From assembly GCA_040768665.1 (NCBI GenBank), contig JAXGMN010000012.1, forward strand, positions 62,001-126,000: DNA of 64,000 nucleotides, given 5' to 3'. Numbering within the stretch: the first letter of the stretch is position 1; every line of letters starts with the position of its first letter. Under the pieces are notes generated by a model. It did not search any database, was not told the origin of the DNA, and saw only the letters and a list, made by a program, of their open reading frames with translations. Shown piece by piece: positions 1-8,978 of this stretch. A program made the translations under genes and the position numbers. This stretch comes from JABWBD01 sp040768665 (GTDB taxonomy: Bacteria; Planctomycetota; Planctomycetia; Pirellulales; Thermoguttaceae).

Positions 1-763
1 CGAGGCCCAGCCGCTGTTGCATCCAGCGAACGAAATGCGGGCGTTCGTCGTCGGGAAGCTTGACCATTGCCAGCAGCGAGCGCAACGTCAGACCGAAGTA
101 CTCGACGGCTTGGCGCGACGCCTGCAAGTCTTCGACAAATCGATCCATGAGGTTGTCCGGATCGTCGGGCGAGAGGTGGCCGAACCCGGAGGAGGGAAGC
201 CCGCAAAAGCAGTACTGGAGCCGCAGGCGGTGGCGCAGTTTCGCGGGAATCACTTCCGGCGGCGAGGCCGCCCCCTGCGGCAGCGACAAACCCGCGGCGT
301 GTTTCGCCAGACACTCTTCGATCTCGTTCCAGGAGTGACAGTGGACGTCCGACCGAGAGGCGGCAACGTCGAACGGATCGAGCAGCAGCCGCGCGGTGAT
401 CTTTCGCAGCGTCTCGTACCAAGGTTCGGCCGGCCGGGCGATTTCATTGATGTAGAGCACTCGCGGTTCGAGCGAAGGGTCCTCGTTGTCCGCCGGACCG
501 AACGAAACCAGCGCGTCGCGTGCCTGCGCTTGCTCGGGCGTGGCCGGCAGTCCCTGCTCTTCGCAGATGACGCCTTCCCAGGCATGGAACTGATGATGCT
601 CCATCTCATAGAGGAAATTCTCGACCGCCTCCTGAAGCCCCCATTCGGTGGCCAGATCGATTCCATCGAAGAAGTCGGACGTCGGGACATCCGGGTCGAA
701 TTGCCAGCGGATCCGCGGTCGTCGGGGTAGCGAAGCGAAAGCTGGGTTTCCTGTCCGAGACAT
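1..763 (-). CDS. Conserved protein of unknown function, C-terminus off the left edge
   Basis: This reading frame stays open from an ATG at 763 to the window edge, giving about 254 visible residues. The start has GGAG about 7 bases upstream. The composition is that of a soluble globular protein with many acidic and aromatic residues, for example FDPDVPTSDFFDGIDL near residue 27 and EMEHHQFHAWEGV further on. The two other minus-strand frames here give Arg/Ser-rich translations typical of shadows. There is no signal peptide or membrane segment. I do not recognise the family. Its 5' side faces a 400 bp gap, so it probably has its own promoter there. Confidence 0.75.
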   Translation of the reverse strand, partial: MSRTGNPAFASLPRRPRIRWQFDPDVPTSDFFDGIDLATEWGLQEAVENFLYEMEHHQFHAWEGVICEEQGLPATPEQAQARDALVSFGPADNEDPSLEPRVLYINEIARPAEPWYETLRKITARLLLDPFDVAASRSDVHCHSWNEIEECLAKHAAGLSLPQGAASPPEVIPAKLRHRLRLQYCFCGLPSSGFGHLSPDDPDNLMDRFVEDLQASRQAVEYFGLTLRSLLAMVKLPDDERPHFVRWMQQRLGL

Positions 764-1172
764 AACTCCGGCCCTCCATGGAGTTGCGTTGCATCTACAG
801 GTATTGTTTCGATAAACGGCGCGGCCAGAAGCACCCGCAGTTTGGGCAGCAGCCGCTCGAACGTCCCGGAGCCATCGGATGGGGAACGGCGGCGGTCATG
901 AGGCAGTGCGATTCTGTGATTTTACCCGCCGAATCCTCAACCAGCAAGCTGCCCCACACCTCACCGGATGTGCGGCAAGATTCTACGGAAGCAGGTAGCC
1001 GAACTCGTGAGAGTTCGGCTTTCAGGAGCAGGTGGCCCCAAGTCTCGCGACTCCGGCAACGTTTTTCGCCGTGGTCTTGCCCGCTGATAAAGACGTGACT
1101 GCACACACATCACCGGCCCAAGTGATCCTCAACGTCCGTGCCAGCGCACTCTGCCACAGGATGCGACTTTGT
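764..1172. other. Intergenic region, no gene seen
   Basis: About 400 bases between the start of the left-edge gene and the stop of the GH42-like gene, both on the minus strand. Short open frames exist on both strands but have poor composition and no ribosome binding site. It probably holds the promoter of the left-edge gene. No repeat or strong hairpin was noticed. Confidence 0.5.
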
Positions 1173-4151
1173 CTATTCGTTTCCCGAGCCCCGTTGCGAC
1201 TGGCGAGCTACCAACCGGTAGATCCTCGTCACTCCCTTCGCCAGGCTCTCTTCGATTGCGTCCAGGCTGCGGCCCACGGGTTTTCCGCTGAGCGCATCGT
1301 AGACGTCGAACGTTCCGGGCAAGAGGATGCGTTTGTCGCCGGCGGTGGCGGTGTGGAGCATGGCATAGGCGGAGTTCGCAGAGAACGGATCGAAACTGTC
1401 GGAATAGAGGTGCACACCCGCCTCGCGGCACAAGCCGTGCAGAAGTTCGCGCGTGGGCGGCAGCATGCAATAGACCGAATGCCAGCCGTCGCACGATTTT
1501 ACCGCCAGCGATCCGTAGGGACCGGTATGGCCGAGGACCGTCGCGTGGGCATCATCGACGGAGAAGACGGGGCCGACGGTCCAACTCCATTGCTGCTTCT
1601 GCGGCATTTTTGCGGTGATCGGATGAGGCGACGCGGCCAGGCGCAGTTCTCCTCTTGTGCTCTCGGCATGGGCACGCAAGGTGATCCCGGTGAGCGATTG
1701 CATCCCCGCTTCGGTGAACTCCTCGTCGCCGATGTACCCTGGGGCGTAGACCCAAACGGCCGTCTTGCCGTCGCGTTTCACCTTGGCGTCGATGGCGCGG
1801 CGCAGAGATTCGTCGACTTTGAAGGCGTTGAGAAAGATGTACAGCTTGTAGTCCGGCAAGTTCGGGTGGGCGATGTCGCTGAGGAGATAGTAATCGTACG
1901 GGGCTCCCATCGTCGCCAGCTCGTCGCGAGTGCCCCGCAAAAGGGCTCGCCGAAACGGGGCGTTGGTGGTGCTGTAGAGCATGCTCGGCTCGTCGGCGAA
2001 TACGGCCACTTCGTGGATCGGTCGGCGGTCGGCCGCCAGGGCTGTTTCGGCGGCTTGCCGGGTGCGGGCGACGGCGTCCATGGTCGGCACGTCGTGAAAC
2101 GTGGCGTTGCCCGCCAGCAGGAACCACCAGAGCCCGGTCCCACTGGTGAGCGCGTGCCCGCAGGCCCGCTCGACGACCGAGACGGTTTCCTCGGGCGTTG
2201 CCGTGCGGTAGTGGACGAACGAGGTGCAAAGGTGGGTGCGGGTGTCGACTTCGTCCCAGTAGAGCTTGCCGTGCAGCCGGTAGCTGCCCGTGTAGGCGGA
2301 GACGAACACGCCCGGCTCGCCGCCCCGGCGGCGGTCGTAGGCGGTCGGCGAGCAGAGAAAATCGACGTGCGGCGAATCCACCACGCGAGCCAGGCCATAG
2401 AACCCGTCGGTATCCATGCAGTAGCTGGAATAGCCGTAGAAGACCCCCGCAAGTTTCCGACCGCCGGTCTCTTCCTTCACGATCCGGCAGCTCCGGTCGA
2501 TGTTGCGGCTGACCATGTCGCTGAGGAACTGTGCGTAGTCGACCACCGGGCGTGCAACCCGCGGATGACGGAACAGCATGTGCTCGGTCGCCCGGCGGAA
2601 TTCGGCACCGGGCGGCTGGGCGGTATCGAACGAGAGCTTCTCGTCGCCCCACGCCCGCCGGAAGGCTGGTTCGTCGTTCTGATAGCGGTCTCTCAGCCAC
2701 TGCCGCAGTCGACGGACGGCCGCCGGCGAGAAGTCGATCGTATGCGAGCGGCCCCACCAGAACCACTCGCTCGACTCGCCGCCCGCCGGATGGTAACCGA
2801 CGATGTGGCCGGCGTAGTCGCTGGACTCCATATGCCGGACGACGTCGCGGAGCATTTCGGCGTAGGCCGCCTCCCATTTTGCCGAGGCCAGCGACGCCTG
2901 CTCGCCTGGAGCACCGTCGGCCCCACGTACGATCTCGTCGGGATTCGCCTTCAGCCACCAGTCGGGCGGGTTAAGCTTAAGTCGCGGGAAGATCATCGCC
3001 CGCGGGTTCGCCTTGAGGATCGCTCGAATTCGCCGGTCGATTCGGTCGAAGTCATACTTGCCCGGCCCCACCCACCAACCGGCGCAGCCGTTGCCCGGCC
3101 GCATCCAGCTCCAGAAGATTTCGCTATACAGGTCCACGCCGGCGGCGGCGAAGTCGCGACAGGAGAGGGTAATCTCGGCGTCCGACGCATAGGGCTCCGG
3201 CATCATGGCCATGGGAAAAACCGGCTTGCCGTCGATGACGAGCGCCGGTAGGCCGTCGCCGAGCTTGACCGAGGCGGTAATCTGTTTTTGTCCCGGCGAT
3301 TTGGGCAAATTCCGCTTGTAGGCTTCGACCATTGGCAATTCTGTCTTGAACTCCGGATCGTAGCCCGCAGGCAAGGGCGGCTTGATGGCAATTTCCCCCT
3401 CGGGTTTGGCGGCGCGGTCGCGGCGGACCATTTCGGCAATTTCGTCGGCCGAAACGGCGCGATTGAAGATGCGGATCTCGTCGATCAGCCCCGACAGGAA
3501 ATACGCCGCGTGGCCGTCGAGGCTCTGGCCCTTGCCGATGCTGAGCGGAAATCGATTCGGCACAAGCCGCTCGGTGGCGGCCTGTCCCGCGAGAAGGACT
3601 TTGCCGTTCAGAAAAAGGACGACGTGCCCGCGGTTGAATGTTGCAGCCACGTGCGACCATCGCCGCGGCGGCACTGCCGGCACCTCGGCCAACGGCACGC
3701 TTTTCTGTCCCGGCACGAGGAACTGGTCTGCGTTGCGCAAGATGCCATGCCAGCGGCCGTCCGAATCTTTGAACTTAAACTCCGGGCGACCTTCGCAGAG
3801 CGACAGGAAGAAATGGATCTGCTGGCTCGCTTCTCCCTCGCGGTTGCCTTTGTAGAGAATCGTGCGATAACCGGCCGGGGGCTCGGCCGATGCGACCCAG
3901 GCGGAGACGGTTAACTCCTGCTCGCCCCCCAGAGTCGGCAGTTCCGGCAGATCGAGGCTGCTGAAGGGGGTGGCGAACAGGGCGCCGTGTTGCACGATGG
4001 GAGTGCCGACGGTTGGGCAGACTGCATCGGTGGCCGAGCAGCGGAATTGGCCGTTGACGGCGTGGTCGAAGCCGAGTGCGAGGATCTCGTCGGCAGCAGG
4101 GCATGTTTTGGTAGAGCAAAGACCGAGGAGGGCAGCAAGAAAGAATCGCAT
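1173..4151 (-). CDS. Secreted LamG domain plus GH42-like glycoside hydrolase
   Basis: A protein of about 992 residues. The start chosen is the ATG at 4151, which opens a classic signal peptide (MRFFLAALLGLCS, cleavage near CPAA); an ATG 30 bases upstream would only add a polar stretch. Residues about 25-230 form a concanavalin-like LamG domain, with SAWVAS, WSHVAATF and the closing DEIRIFNRAVS pattern typical of this fold. A TIM-barrel region follows that resembles family 42 beta-galactosidases, with acidic candidates in YHPAGGESSEW and YWDEVDTRTHL. The C-terminal third looks like the Rossmann-like beta-galactosidase trimerisation region. The likely role is extracellular or periplasmic cleavage of a galactoside-type polysaccharide. 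The exact family and substrate are inferred; the hydrolase fold is more secure. Confidence 0.8.
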   Translation of the reverse strand: MRFFLAALLGLCSTKTCPAADEILALGFDHAVNGQFRCSATDAVCPTVGTPIVQHGALFATPFSSLDLPELPTLGGEQELTVSAWVASAEPPAGYRTILYKGNREGEASQQIHFFLSLCEGRPEFKFKDSDGRWHGILRNADQFLVPGQKSVPLAEVPAVPPRRWSHVAATFNRGHVVLFLNGKVLLAGQAATERLVPNRFPLSIGKGQSLDGHAAYFLSGLIDEIRIFNRAVSADEIAEMVRRDRAAKPEGEIAIKPPLPAGYDPEFKTELPMVEAYKRNLPKSPGQKQITASVKLGDGLPALVIDGKPVFPMAMMPEPYASDAEITLSCRDFAAAGVDLYSEIFWSWMRPGNGCAGWWVGPGKYDFDRIDRRIRAILKANPRAMIFPRLKLNPPDWWLKANPDEIVRGADGAPGEQASLASAKWEAAYAEMLRDVVRHMESSDYAGHIVGYHPAGGESSEWFWWGRSHTIDFSPAAVRRLRQWLRDRYQNDEPAFRRAWGDEKLSFDTAQPPGAEFRRATEHMLFRHPRVARPVVDYAQFLSDMVSRNIDRSCRIVKEETGGRKLAGVFYGYSSYCMDTDGFYGLARVVDSPHVDFLCSPTAYDRRRGGEPGVFVSAYTGSYRLHGKLYWDEVDTRTHLCTSFVHYRTATPEETVSVVERACGHALTSGTGLWWFLLAGNATFHDVPTMDAVARTRQAAETALAADRRPIHEVAVFADEPSMLYSTTNAPFRRALLRGTRDELATMGAPYDYYLLSDIAHPNLPDYKLYIFLNAFKVDESLRRAIDAKVKRDGKTAVWVYAPGYIGDEEFTEAGMQSLTGITLRAHAESTRGELRLAASPHPITAKMPQKQQWSWTVGPVFSVDDAHATVLGHTGPYGSLAVKSCDGWHSVYCMLPPTRELLHGLCREAGVHLYSDSFDPFSANSAYAMLHTATAGDKRILLPGTFDVYDALSGKPVGRSLDAIEESLAKGVTRIYRLVARQSQRGSGNE

Positions 4152-4224
4152 GGGTGAAGCTTCTATGGTTGTGGGTCGCAAGTGAAATCCACGGGAGATG
4201 TTCCTGCGCGCGGACAGGCAACCA

Positions 4225-4284
4225 TCAGGTGGCCAGCGACCACAGACCGGCCGCCAGGACTGCTCGTCGGGTGAACCGCGCCAT
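4225..4284 (-). CDS. Very short ORF with Tat-like leader, possibly a broken gene start
   Basis: A 19-codon frame (MARFTRRAVLAAGLWSLAT, then TGA) begins 11 bases after the stop of the scramblase-like gene. It has an excellent AAGGAAGG site about 4 bases upstream. The peptide resembles the beginning of a twin-arginine signal (TRRAVLAAG). It stops 73 bases before the GH42-like start. It could be the surviving 5' end of a truncated Tat-exported protein, a leader peptide, or chance. Nothing beyond the peptide itself supports a function. Confidence 0.3.
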   Translation of the reverse strand: MARFTRRAVLAAGLWSLAT

Positions 4285-4295
4285 GACCTTCCTTG

Positions 4296-4883
4296 TCACT
4301 TTTCCTTGTAGACAAGATCGATCGCCAACCCCGCGGCCAACAGGAGAACGGCCTTGCTCTCGCTGACGTCGCCCGTGAGATTGATGACGTAGTTGTCGGC
4401 ACTGGTGAACATCTCTTTGCCCAAACCGCCCCACTTTCTGCTCACGGTGCCAATTTCATCGTCGCCGACCAGGAACCTGAAATTCCATCCTTTCCAGTCT
4501 CCCTTGACCAGCGCCACTTCCTGTCCGCCGGAGTCGAACACGCGAAACGCCCCTCCGACTGAGAAGACCTTGCTCTGGAGGGTGCCGACGACATCACCTC
4601 CCCCACTGAGCACCTGCACACGAGATCGCACGAACGCAATTCCCTTCTTGATCGAGAACAAAACGCTGCCGCTCTGTGGATCGTTCCCTTCGTAAACGAC
4701 GACTTTCGTCGGAAGCTGGTGCTTGTCGACGGCCAATCGAAGAAGGTGGACCAGCATGCCCGGCTCTTCCTTGGCGATCGCGATCTGCTCACCCGTTGCC
4801 GGGTCGAGGATATCGTAGGTATCCGCGAGCTTAAACATCCCGACGTGTTCACGGACAATGAAAGTTGAACGTCCGCCAAGCAT
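4296..4883 (-). CDS. LURP-one-related / phospholipid scramblase-like protein
   Basis: A 195-residue protein. The start is the ATG at 4883, which has GGAGG 8 bases upstream; a longer upstream frame lacks a site. It shows the pattern of the LOR/scramblase fold: an early FIVREH segment, YDILDPATGE, repeated beta strands such as VRSRVQVLSGGGDVVGTLQSK, and WNFRFLVGDDEIGTVSRKW. It ends with a hydrophobic helix (VLLLAAGLAIDLVY) followed by basic residues. That helix is typical of scramblase-like proteins and may sit in the membrane. Function in bacteria is unclear: the fold is known, lipid scrambling activity is not established here. It is the first gene of a minus-strand run leading to the short Tat-like ORF and the GH42-like gene. 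Confidence 0.75.
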   Translation of the reverse strand: MLGGRSTFIVREHVGMFKLADTYDILDPATGEQIAIAKEEPGMLVHLLRLAVDKHQLPTKVVVYEGNDPQSGSVLFSIKKGIAFVRSRVQVLSGGGDVVGTLQSKVFSVGGAFRVFDSGGQEVALVKGDWKGWNFRFLVGDDEIGTVSRKWGGLGKEMFTSADNYVINLTGDVSESKAVLLLAAGLAIDLVYKEK

Positions 4884-5174
4884 GAGTATGTCCTCCGCAG
4901 CGATGCCGGTATCAGAACAACGGTATGCCCTCGTCGCAGTCGTGTGTGACACCAGTATACCAGTCCGGCGGGCGGCGAGAAGTCAGCCGACGGACTCGCC
5001 GGAGAAAATGAGCAGGCAAGCAAATTCAGGCAAAGCTTGTGGGCTGCGGACAGTTGGGCGATTACCCGCAATGGGGCAAGCCAAGGGGTGAAATTCCAGC
5101 GAAAGAGACTCTCTGGCCGATAAAACCTCTGGCTCCGAGTTCGTGTTTCGAATTTTGGTTAGCCGCGCCGGTCT

Positions 5175-5260
5175 GATGGAAAAGGGACAGGCACCGCATG
5201 CAGTAGTGGGTGAATGGGACTGAAGGTATCAGGTGTTGCGGAGCCAGCCTCTTTTCCATC
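5175..5260. repeat. Long hairpin with paired A:A mismatches
   Basis: The arms GATGGAAAAGGGACAGGCAC and its partner ending TCTTTTCCATC pair over roughly 23 positions. Within the stem the ACAGGCACC strand faces GGAGCCAGC. This leaves two A:A mismatches four positions apart, as in the elements at 43422 and 55652. The loop is about 35 bases and poorly conserved. Confidence 0.6.
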
Positions 5261-5889
5261 ACGACCGTAGAGTTCCCTTACCCAACCCCGAGGCCCTGAA
5301 TATGCCTCTCGAGATGATTCAGCCGATCCTTGCGCTTATGTTTCTCGGCATTTGGGTCATGGCAGGTGCGATTCTGGTTCGCGAGCCGTAGGGCTAGATG
5401 CGACTGGTTCGGGCTCGAGCTATGGCATCGGCAAAGCCCTTCTCCCCAAATGGGGACAAGCACCTCGCAGCCGACTGCCATAACGGGGACACATTCATTG
5501 CTCAGAGCGAGCCCCCGTTTGGGGCAGGCTCACAGTAGCTCGCCCAGGATTCGCCAAAACGGCGACCAGTCAGCAGAAGAGCGATAAAAAAGGCGCGTCT
5601 GCCACTTCAAACGAGGCCACGTGATTTGACACGTTCTCTTAGCGATACACCACCGAGAGAGGATGCACCGCACCGTTATGGCAACTCGTTCAGAAGCGAC
5701 AAACGCGCCGTAAAATCGATCAAGCAGTCGCTGTTAACGTCTCTCTCCTATGATTGAAGCATCGAGTTTCAGCCAAGCCGGCACATGACCCCAAGACCTC
5801 CGGACCATCTGCCGGCCACCGGCCGCGCCGGATTTCCGATCAACTGGCTCACTGCGCGCGCATGCTCTGGCAGCAAGCCAGGTTGCGGT

Positions 5890-5918
5890 AGGGTGTCTGG
5901 CAGCGGAGCCGACACCCT
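5890..5918. repeat. Short hairpin with AGGGTGTC arms
   Basis: Perfect 8-base arms AGGGTGTC and GACACCCT enclose GGCA...AGCC. This again pairs three G-C pairs next to an A:A mismatch, as in the longer elements. It lies in non-coding DNA. It may be a minimal relative of the longer hairpin family or a separate repeat. Confidence 0.4.
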
Positions 5919-6224
5919 GCTAGAACGGAGCGGAACGGGCAAGCCTCATGATGCATCACCCTCCTGTTATTCTCCAGGACGCGAGGAGATGACCAATGGT
6001 TCGCTCTCTGCCGGATAACCAGATCGCGTCACCACGATCCGGACGATCCCCGGGAGCTGTCATCTCCCCACTTGCATCCGACAAACTTATTTTACTATCG
6101 GCCTGGCCGAAGGCAATACATTTTCCTGTCAAAAACGCATGCCAATTGCCAAAAAACGGCGCGAGGTCGGCACGGTCCGCATGACCCGCCGGGTCGGCGG
6201 CAAATACCGCTGCGGCGGGCACTT

Positions 6225-6324
6225 AGAGCCTATCCCAAAACCGCGCGCGGAGAAAGGGATAAGCACATTCTGGTCCGGGGCTCCGCAAAACAAGCCAGTC
6301 CCCGATGGCTTGAGTATAGGCTCT
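6225..6324 (+). repeat. Nested hairpin element, family A, diverged copy
   Basis: About 100 bases bounded by inverted ends AGAGCCTAT and ATAGGCTCT. Inside is a second hairpin whose 3' arm is GCAAAACAAGCCAGTCCCC. It aligns along its whole length with the reverse complement of the element at 61624-61720, at roughly three quarters identity by eye. The 5' arm has G-to-A and C-to-T changes, so this looks like an older copy. Confidence 0.6.
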
Positions 6325-6344
6325 CAGGTCCCCTGCAGGCCGCC

Positions 6345-7004
6345 CTATTTCTGCCCGGGCGTCTTGAGGGATTGAACGAAGTCCTGGAACTCATCGGCGT
6401 GCTTTTCCATGGTCTTCCGGGGACCGTACGCTTTGATGAAGTACGACTGATCGCCATCAGGGATGATGGCAGCCAACATGCGGTAGCCGGTTTGCTTTTC
6501 GGCTGGAAACATTGGACCGCGGCTATCCATATAGTCCCCGGAGAAGTCCACTACGGTAATCTGCTTGCCGTTGGCGTCTAACTCCCGCACGTCCTCCTTT
6601 TCCGGCTCTGGCTGGAACTGTCCGCGCCAACGATCGATGTTTGCTTCGATGCTTCCGCCGGCCTGGCTAATGGTCAGGCGTCCGTCGGCTGGATCTCCTT
6701 CTGCCTTGGGCAAACTGAACTCGGCCATGATCATCGACGACCGCGACGACTTGCGCTGCCAATTCTCCGGAGGCGACAGAGCGTAAGGGCCAACCGTTAC
6801 CTGGCCGCTCTCGGAGGACAGGTCGCTTTCGGGGGCGGCAGCCGCCGGCGGGTGCATGCTCGGAAGTGCCCCGGCAGGCTCAGCGGGTTCCAGCGGCGGA
6901 ACGGTCGTCGCAGGATTGGGGCTGCCAAAGTCGCCACTCGACGGTTCACAACCAGTCGTCATGGCAAGAAGCAAAGCAACAAAACAGCAGTAGGTTGTTT
7001 TCAT
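6345..7004 (-). CDS. Predicted lipoprotein of unknown function
   Basis: A 219-residue protein. The chosen ATG at 7004 gives a short lipoprotein signal (MKTTYCCFVALLLAMTTGC) with a lipobox ending in Cys at residue 19; an upstream start would bury this signal. A Pro/Ala/Glu-rich linker follows to about residue 70, then a compact domain with strands such as RLTISQAGGSIEANI and ITVVDFSGDYMDSRGPMF. The C-terminus, with AAIIPDGDQSYFIKAYGP and a final helix, resembles small planctomycete lipoproteins that end in a DEFQDFVQSLK-like helix. It would be anchored to a membrane facing the periplasm. No enzyme motif is visible. Confidence 0.75.
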   Translation of the reverse strand: MKTTYCCFVALLLAMTTGCEPSSGDFGSPNPATTVPPLEPAEPAGALPSMHPPAAAAPESDLSSESGQVTVGPYALSPPENWQRKSSRSSMIMAEFSLPKAEGDPADGRLTISQAGGSIEANIDRWRGQFQPEPEKEDVRELDANGKQITVVDFSGDYMDSRGPMFPAEKQTGYRMLAAIIPDGDQSYFIKAYGPRKTMEKHADEFQDFVQSLKTPGQK

Positions 7005-7121
7005 CGTCTGAGCGCGAATCGCGTTGTGGAAAGGGCTGCCACGACGGCCCCCGCGAGACGGGGTCGTCGATACATGGGCCATTATACCCCTGCGGCAGCG
7101 GCAGGCCAGGGCTTGAGGCTT

Positions 7122-7231
7122 GAGGCTTGAGGGATGAGGGGTGGGAAATGAGGGGTGCGGGAGCTTTGGCTGGTGCCGCCAGCCACTTCGTCTCTTATCT
7201 CTTATCTCTTATCCCTCATCCCTCAAGCCTC
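7122..7231. repeat. Inverted repeat built from GGGATGAGG-type microrepeats
   Basis: Perfect 19-base arms (GAGGCTTGAGGGATGAGGG at 7122-7140 and its complement at 7213-7231) flank an internal stretch with three tandem TCTCTTATC-like units. The right arm contains the stop codon of the Agl23-like gene at 7223-7225. The repeat therefore supplies, or has captured, the end of that coding region. It could form a transcript-end hairpin. Confidence 0.55.
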
Positions 7232-8842
7232 ATCCGTTCCGAGCCGGCCGAGGCGCTTGAGATGTGATTTCCAGAGGTCTATGCTCACCCAGAGTTGCGC
7301 GAGGACCTGCGGGCGGACCTCGTAATAGCCGGTCATGAGATGCGTTGCGTCGAGCTTCGCGGTCAATTCCGTATCGTGCTGGGGGGATGCAATCACGAGT
7401 GGGGCCGCGGCATCGGCAGGCAGAGATGTCCATAGTTCGGTGTTCGGGAATCGGCGAAGATACCACGGCAGGGGCCAGTAATAGGCATCGCTCCAAACCA
7501 CCTTGATGGGCACTCGCCGGCCTTCAGGACTCGCCTGAGCCAACGCCTCCACCTGGTCGAGAAGATTCGTGATTCTGGGCGAGGTGTGGGCGTAGACGTA
7601 GGGGTTGCTCGGGGCGGCGGGGTAGACGTAGCTTGCGCGATAAGCCTGCCAGGCGAGTTGGACTGTTGCGCCGAGCAGGACGAGCACGATCAGGGTCTTC
7701 AAGGCGGCGGTCGGGACGGCGCGGACCAGCGCAGCAGCTCCGAGGCCCGCCAGCAGGATCATGCCGTGCAGAAATCCGAGGGCGCACCACGGCGTCTTGT
7801 AAAGGATCGCGCTGTAGACGGCGGTCAGAATCAGGGTGTAGAAGGCCAGCCAGCGGACAAACGGGGCACTGGCCCCGATTGTTGCAGGCGTTCTCGGAAG
7901 CAGAGCGAACCCGGCACCGACACCGGCAAGCCCCATGATCAGTCCCTCCGACCACCGCGGGCCGTCATCCAGACGCCAATATCCGAGTCGATGCAGGTAT
8001 TCGTACCAGGGATGGATATGCGAAGATGCGCCGCCAGCGCGGCTCAGCCAGGGAAGGTACGTGAGCACTGCGTCGAGCGGCCCGCGGGGATTGGTGAAAA
8101 AGGATGAGTAGAAGACGACAGCCACGACCAGTGCCGTTGCCAGCCCCAAGGCAATATGCCAAAGCGGGAGGCGAGGCCGATCTTCGGAAGGGCCGCCGTC
8201 GAACAGGCGTCCCCAGGCTGCGGCGAGGAGTATCGCGGCCGCCATGGCGAAGTAGACGACCACGCTCGTTTCCTTGGTGGCCTGCATCAGGCCCAGGCAA
8301 GCGCCGGCCGTGATGCACCAGGCAAGCCGCCGGCTGCGGTAGGAATGCCAGCCCGCGGCGATCGCGGCGAGCGTGAAGAAGACCAGAAGCGTTTCGTGGA
8401 TATAGTAGCGGCTGTAGTAGACCAAGGCGGGTGAGACAGCGGTCAGCACGGCTGCGATTGCCGCCGCGGGCCTTCCCAACGCATCGCCGAGCAGGAACAA
8501 GAGGAGGACAATCCCGGTGCCGAACACCACGGGCACCAGGCGGTAGGTCGCCTCGGTGGTTTCCGCAAACGTGGCGGCGCTGTCGAGCCAGGCGGACGGA
8601 AGGGTGGCGTAGACGAGCGTCGGGCCGTGAAACTCGTTCGGGTCGTAGGCATAACGGTCCCGCTGCCAAAGATCTCGGAAGCGAATGGCATGGACCGACT
8701 CGTCGGCGTGCATGGGTCGCTCGTCGAGCCGGGAGAGCCGAAAGGCCAACGCCCCGGCGCTGACAAGCAGCAGCAAGGCGGCGAATTGGAGTGTTTTCAC
8801 GGACCAGCCTCTTTCGGGGTTCGGCCGATTTCTGTTTGACAT
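7223..8842 (-). CDS. Agl23-type (TIGR03663) GT-C membrane glycosyltransferase
   Basis: A 539-residue polytopic membrane protein with about ten hydrophobic helices and a shorter C-terminal soluble part. After the first helix comes the diagnostic DE pair in MHADESVHAIRFRDLW (about residues 44-60), where GT-C/PMT-type enzymes keep the catalytic Asp in the first extracytoplasmic loop. YYSRYYIHETLLVFF and the later YSAILYKTPWC match the pattern of the family named flippase activity-associated protein Agl23. Such proteins are expected to move a sugar from a lipid carrier to an acceptor outside the membrane; the substrate here is unknown. The C-terminus lies inside an inverted repeat. Confidence 0.85.
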   Translation of the reverse strand: MSNRNRPNPERGWSVKTLQFAALLLLVSAGALAFRLSRLDERPMHADESVHAIRFRDLWQRDRYAYDPNEFHGPTLVYATLPSAWLDSAATFAETTEATYRLVPVVFGTGIVLLLFLLGDALGRPAAAIAAVLTAVSPALVYYSRYYIHETLLVFFTLAAIAAGWHSYRSRRLAWCITAGACLGLMQATKETSVVVYFAMAAAILLAAAWGRLFDGGPSEDRPRLPLWHIALGLATALVVAVVFYSSFFTNPRGPLDAVLTYLPWLSRAGGASSHIHPWYEYLHRLGYWRLDDGPRWSEGLIMGLAGVGAGFALLPRTPATIGASAPFVRWLAFYTLILTAVYSAILYKTPWCALGFLHGMILLAGLGAAALVRAVPTAALKTLIVLVLLGATVQLAWQAYRASYVYPAAPSNPYVYAHTSPRITNLLDQVEALAQASPEGRRVPIKVVWSDAYYWPLPWYLRRFPNTELWTSLPADAAAPLVIASPQHDTELTAKLDATHLMTGYYEVRPQVLAQLWVSIDLWKSHLKRLGRLGTDEA

Positions 8843-8978
8843 CCTACCATGGGCGGGTTCTACTGAGAACGTGTGAATGCTGCCGGTGACGTGGGCAGCT
8901 CGACTGCTGCCATCAGCGAACCGATGGAGACTCGCTTCCCGGCGGCCGGCTGCCCGAACTTAGCAGAGGAGTTTGAGA

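Larger units (their letters stand above)
4884..6344. other. 1.4 kb intergenic region rich in hairpin repeats
   Basis: No frame here has coding character on either strand. The region holds at least three separate imperfect palindromes, listed individually: 5175-5260, 5890-5918 and 6225-6324. Around 5455-5545 there is a degenerate copy fragment of the same style (GGGGACAAGCACC). It looks like an accumulation zone for small mobile or structured repeats between the scramblase-like gene and the lipoprotein gene. Confidence 0.6.

Noticed and set aside
1032..3251. Large plus-strand open frame opposite the GH42-like gene
   Set aside because: Composition is Arg/Val/Gly-rich, it has no recognisable motif and lies exactly antisense to a gene with signal peptide and clear domains. 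The same reasoning removes 11901-13373, 25726-27264, 27798-29108, 34687-36930, 38374-40587, 44272-46299 and 59573-61468.
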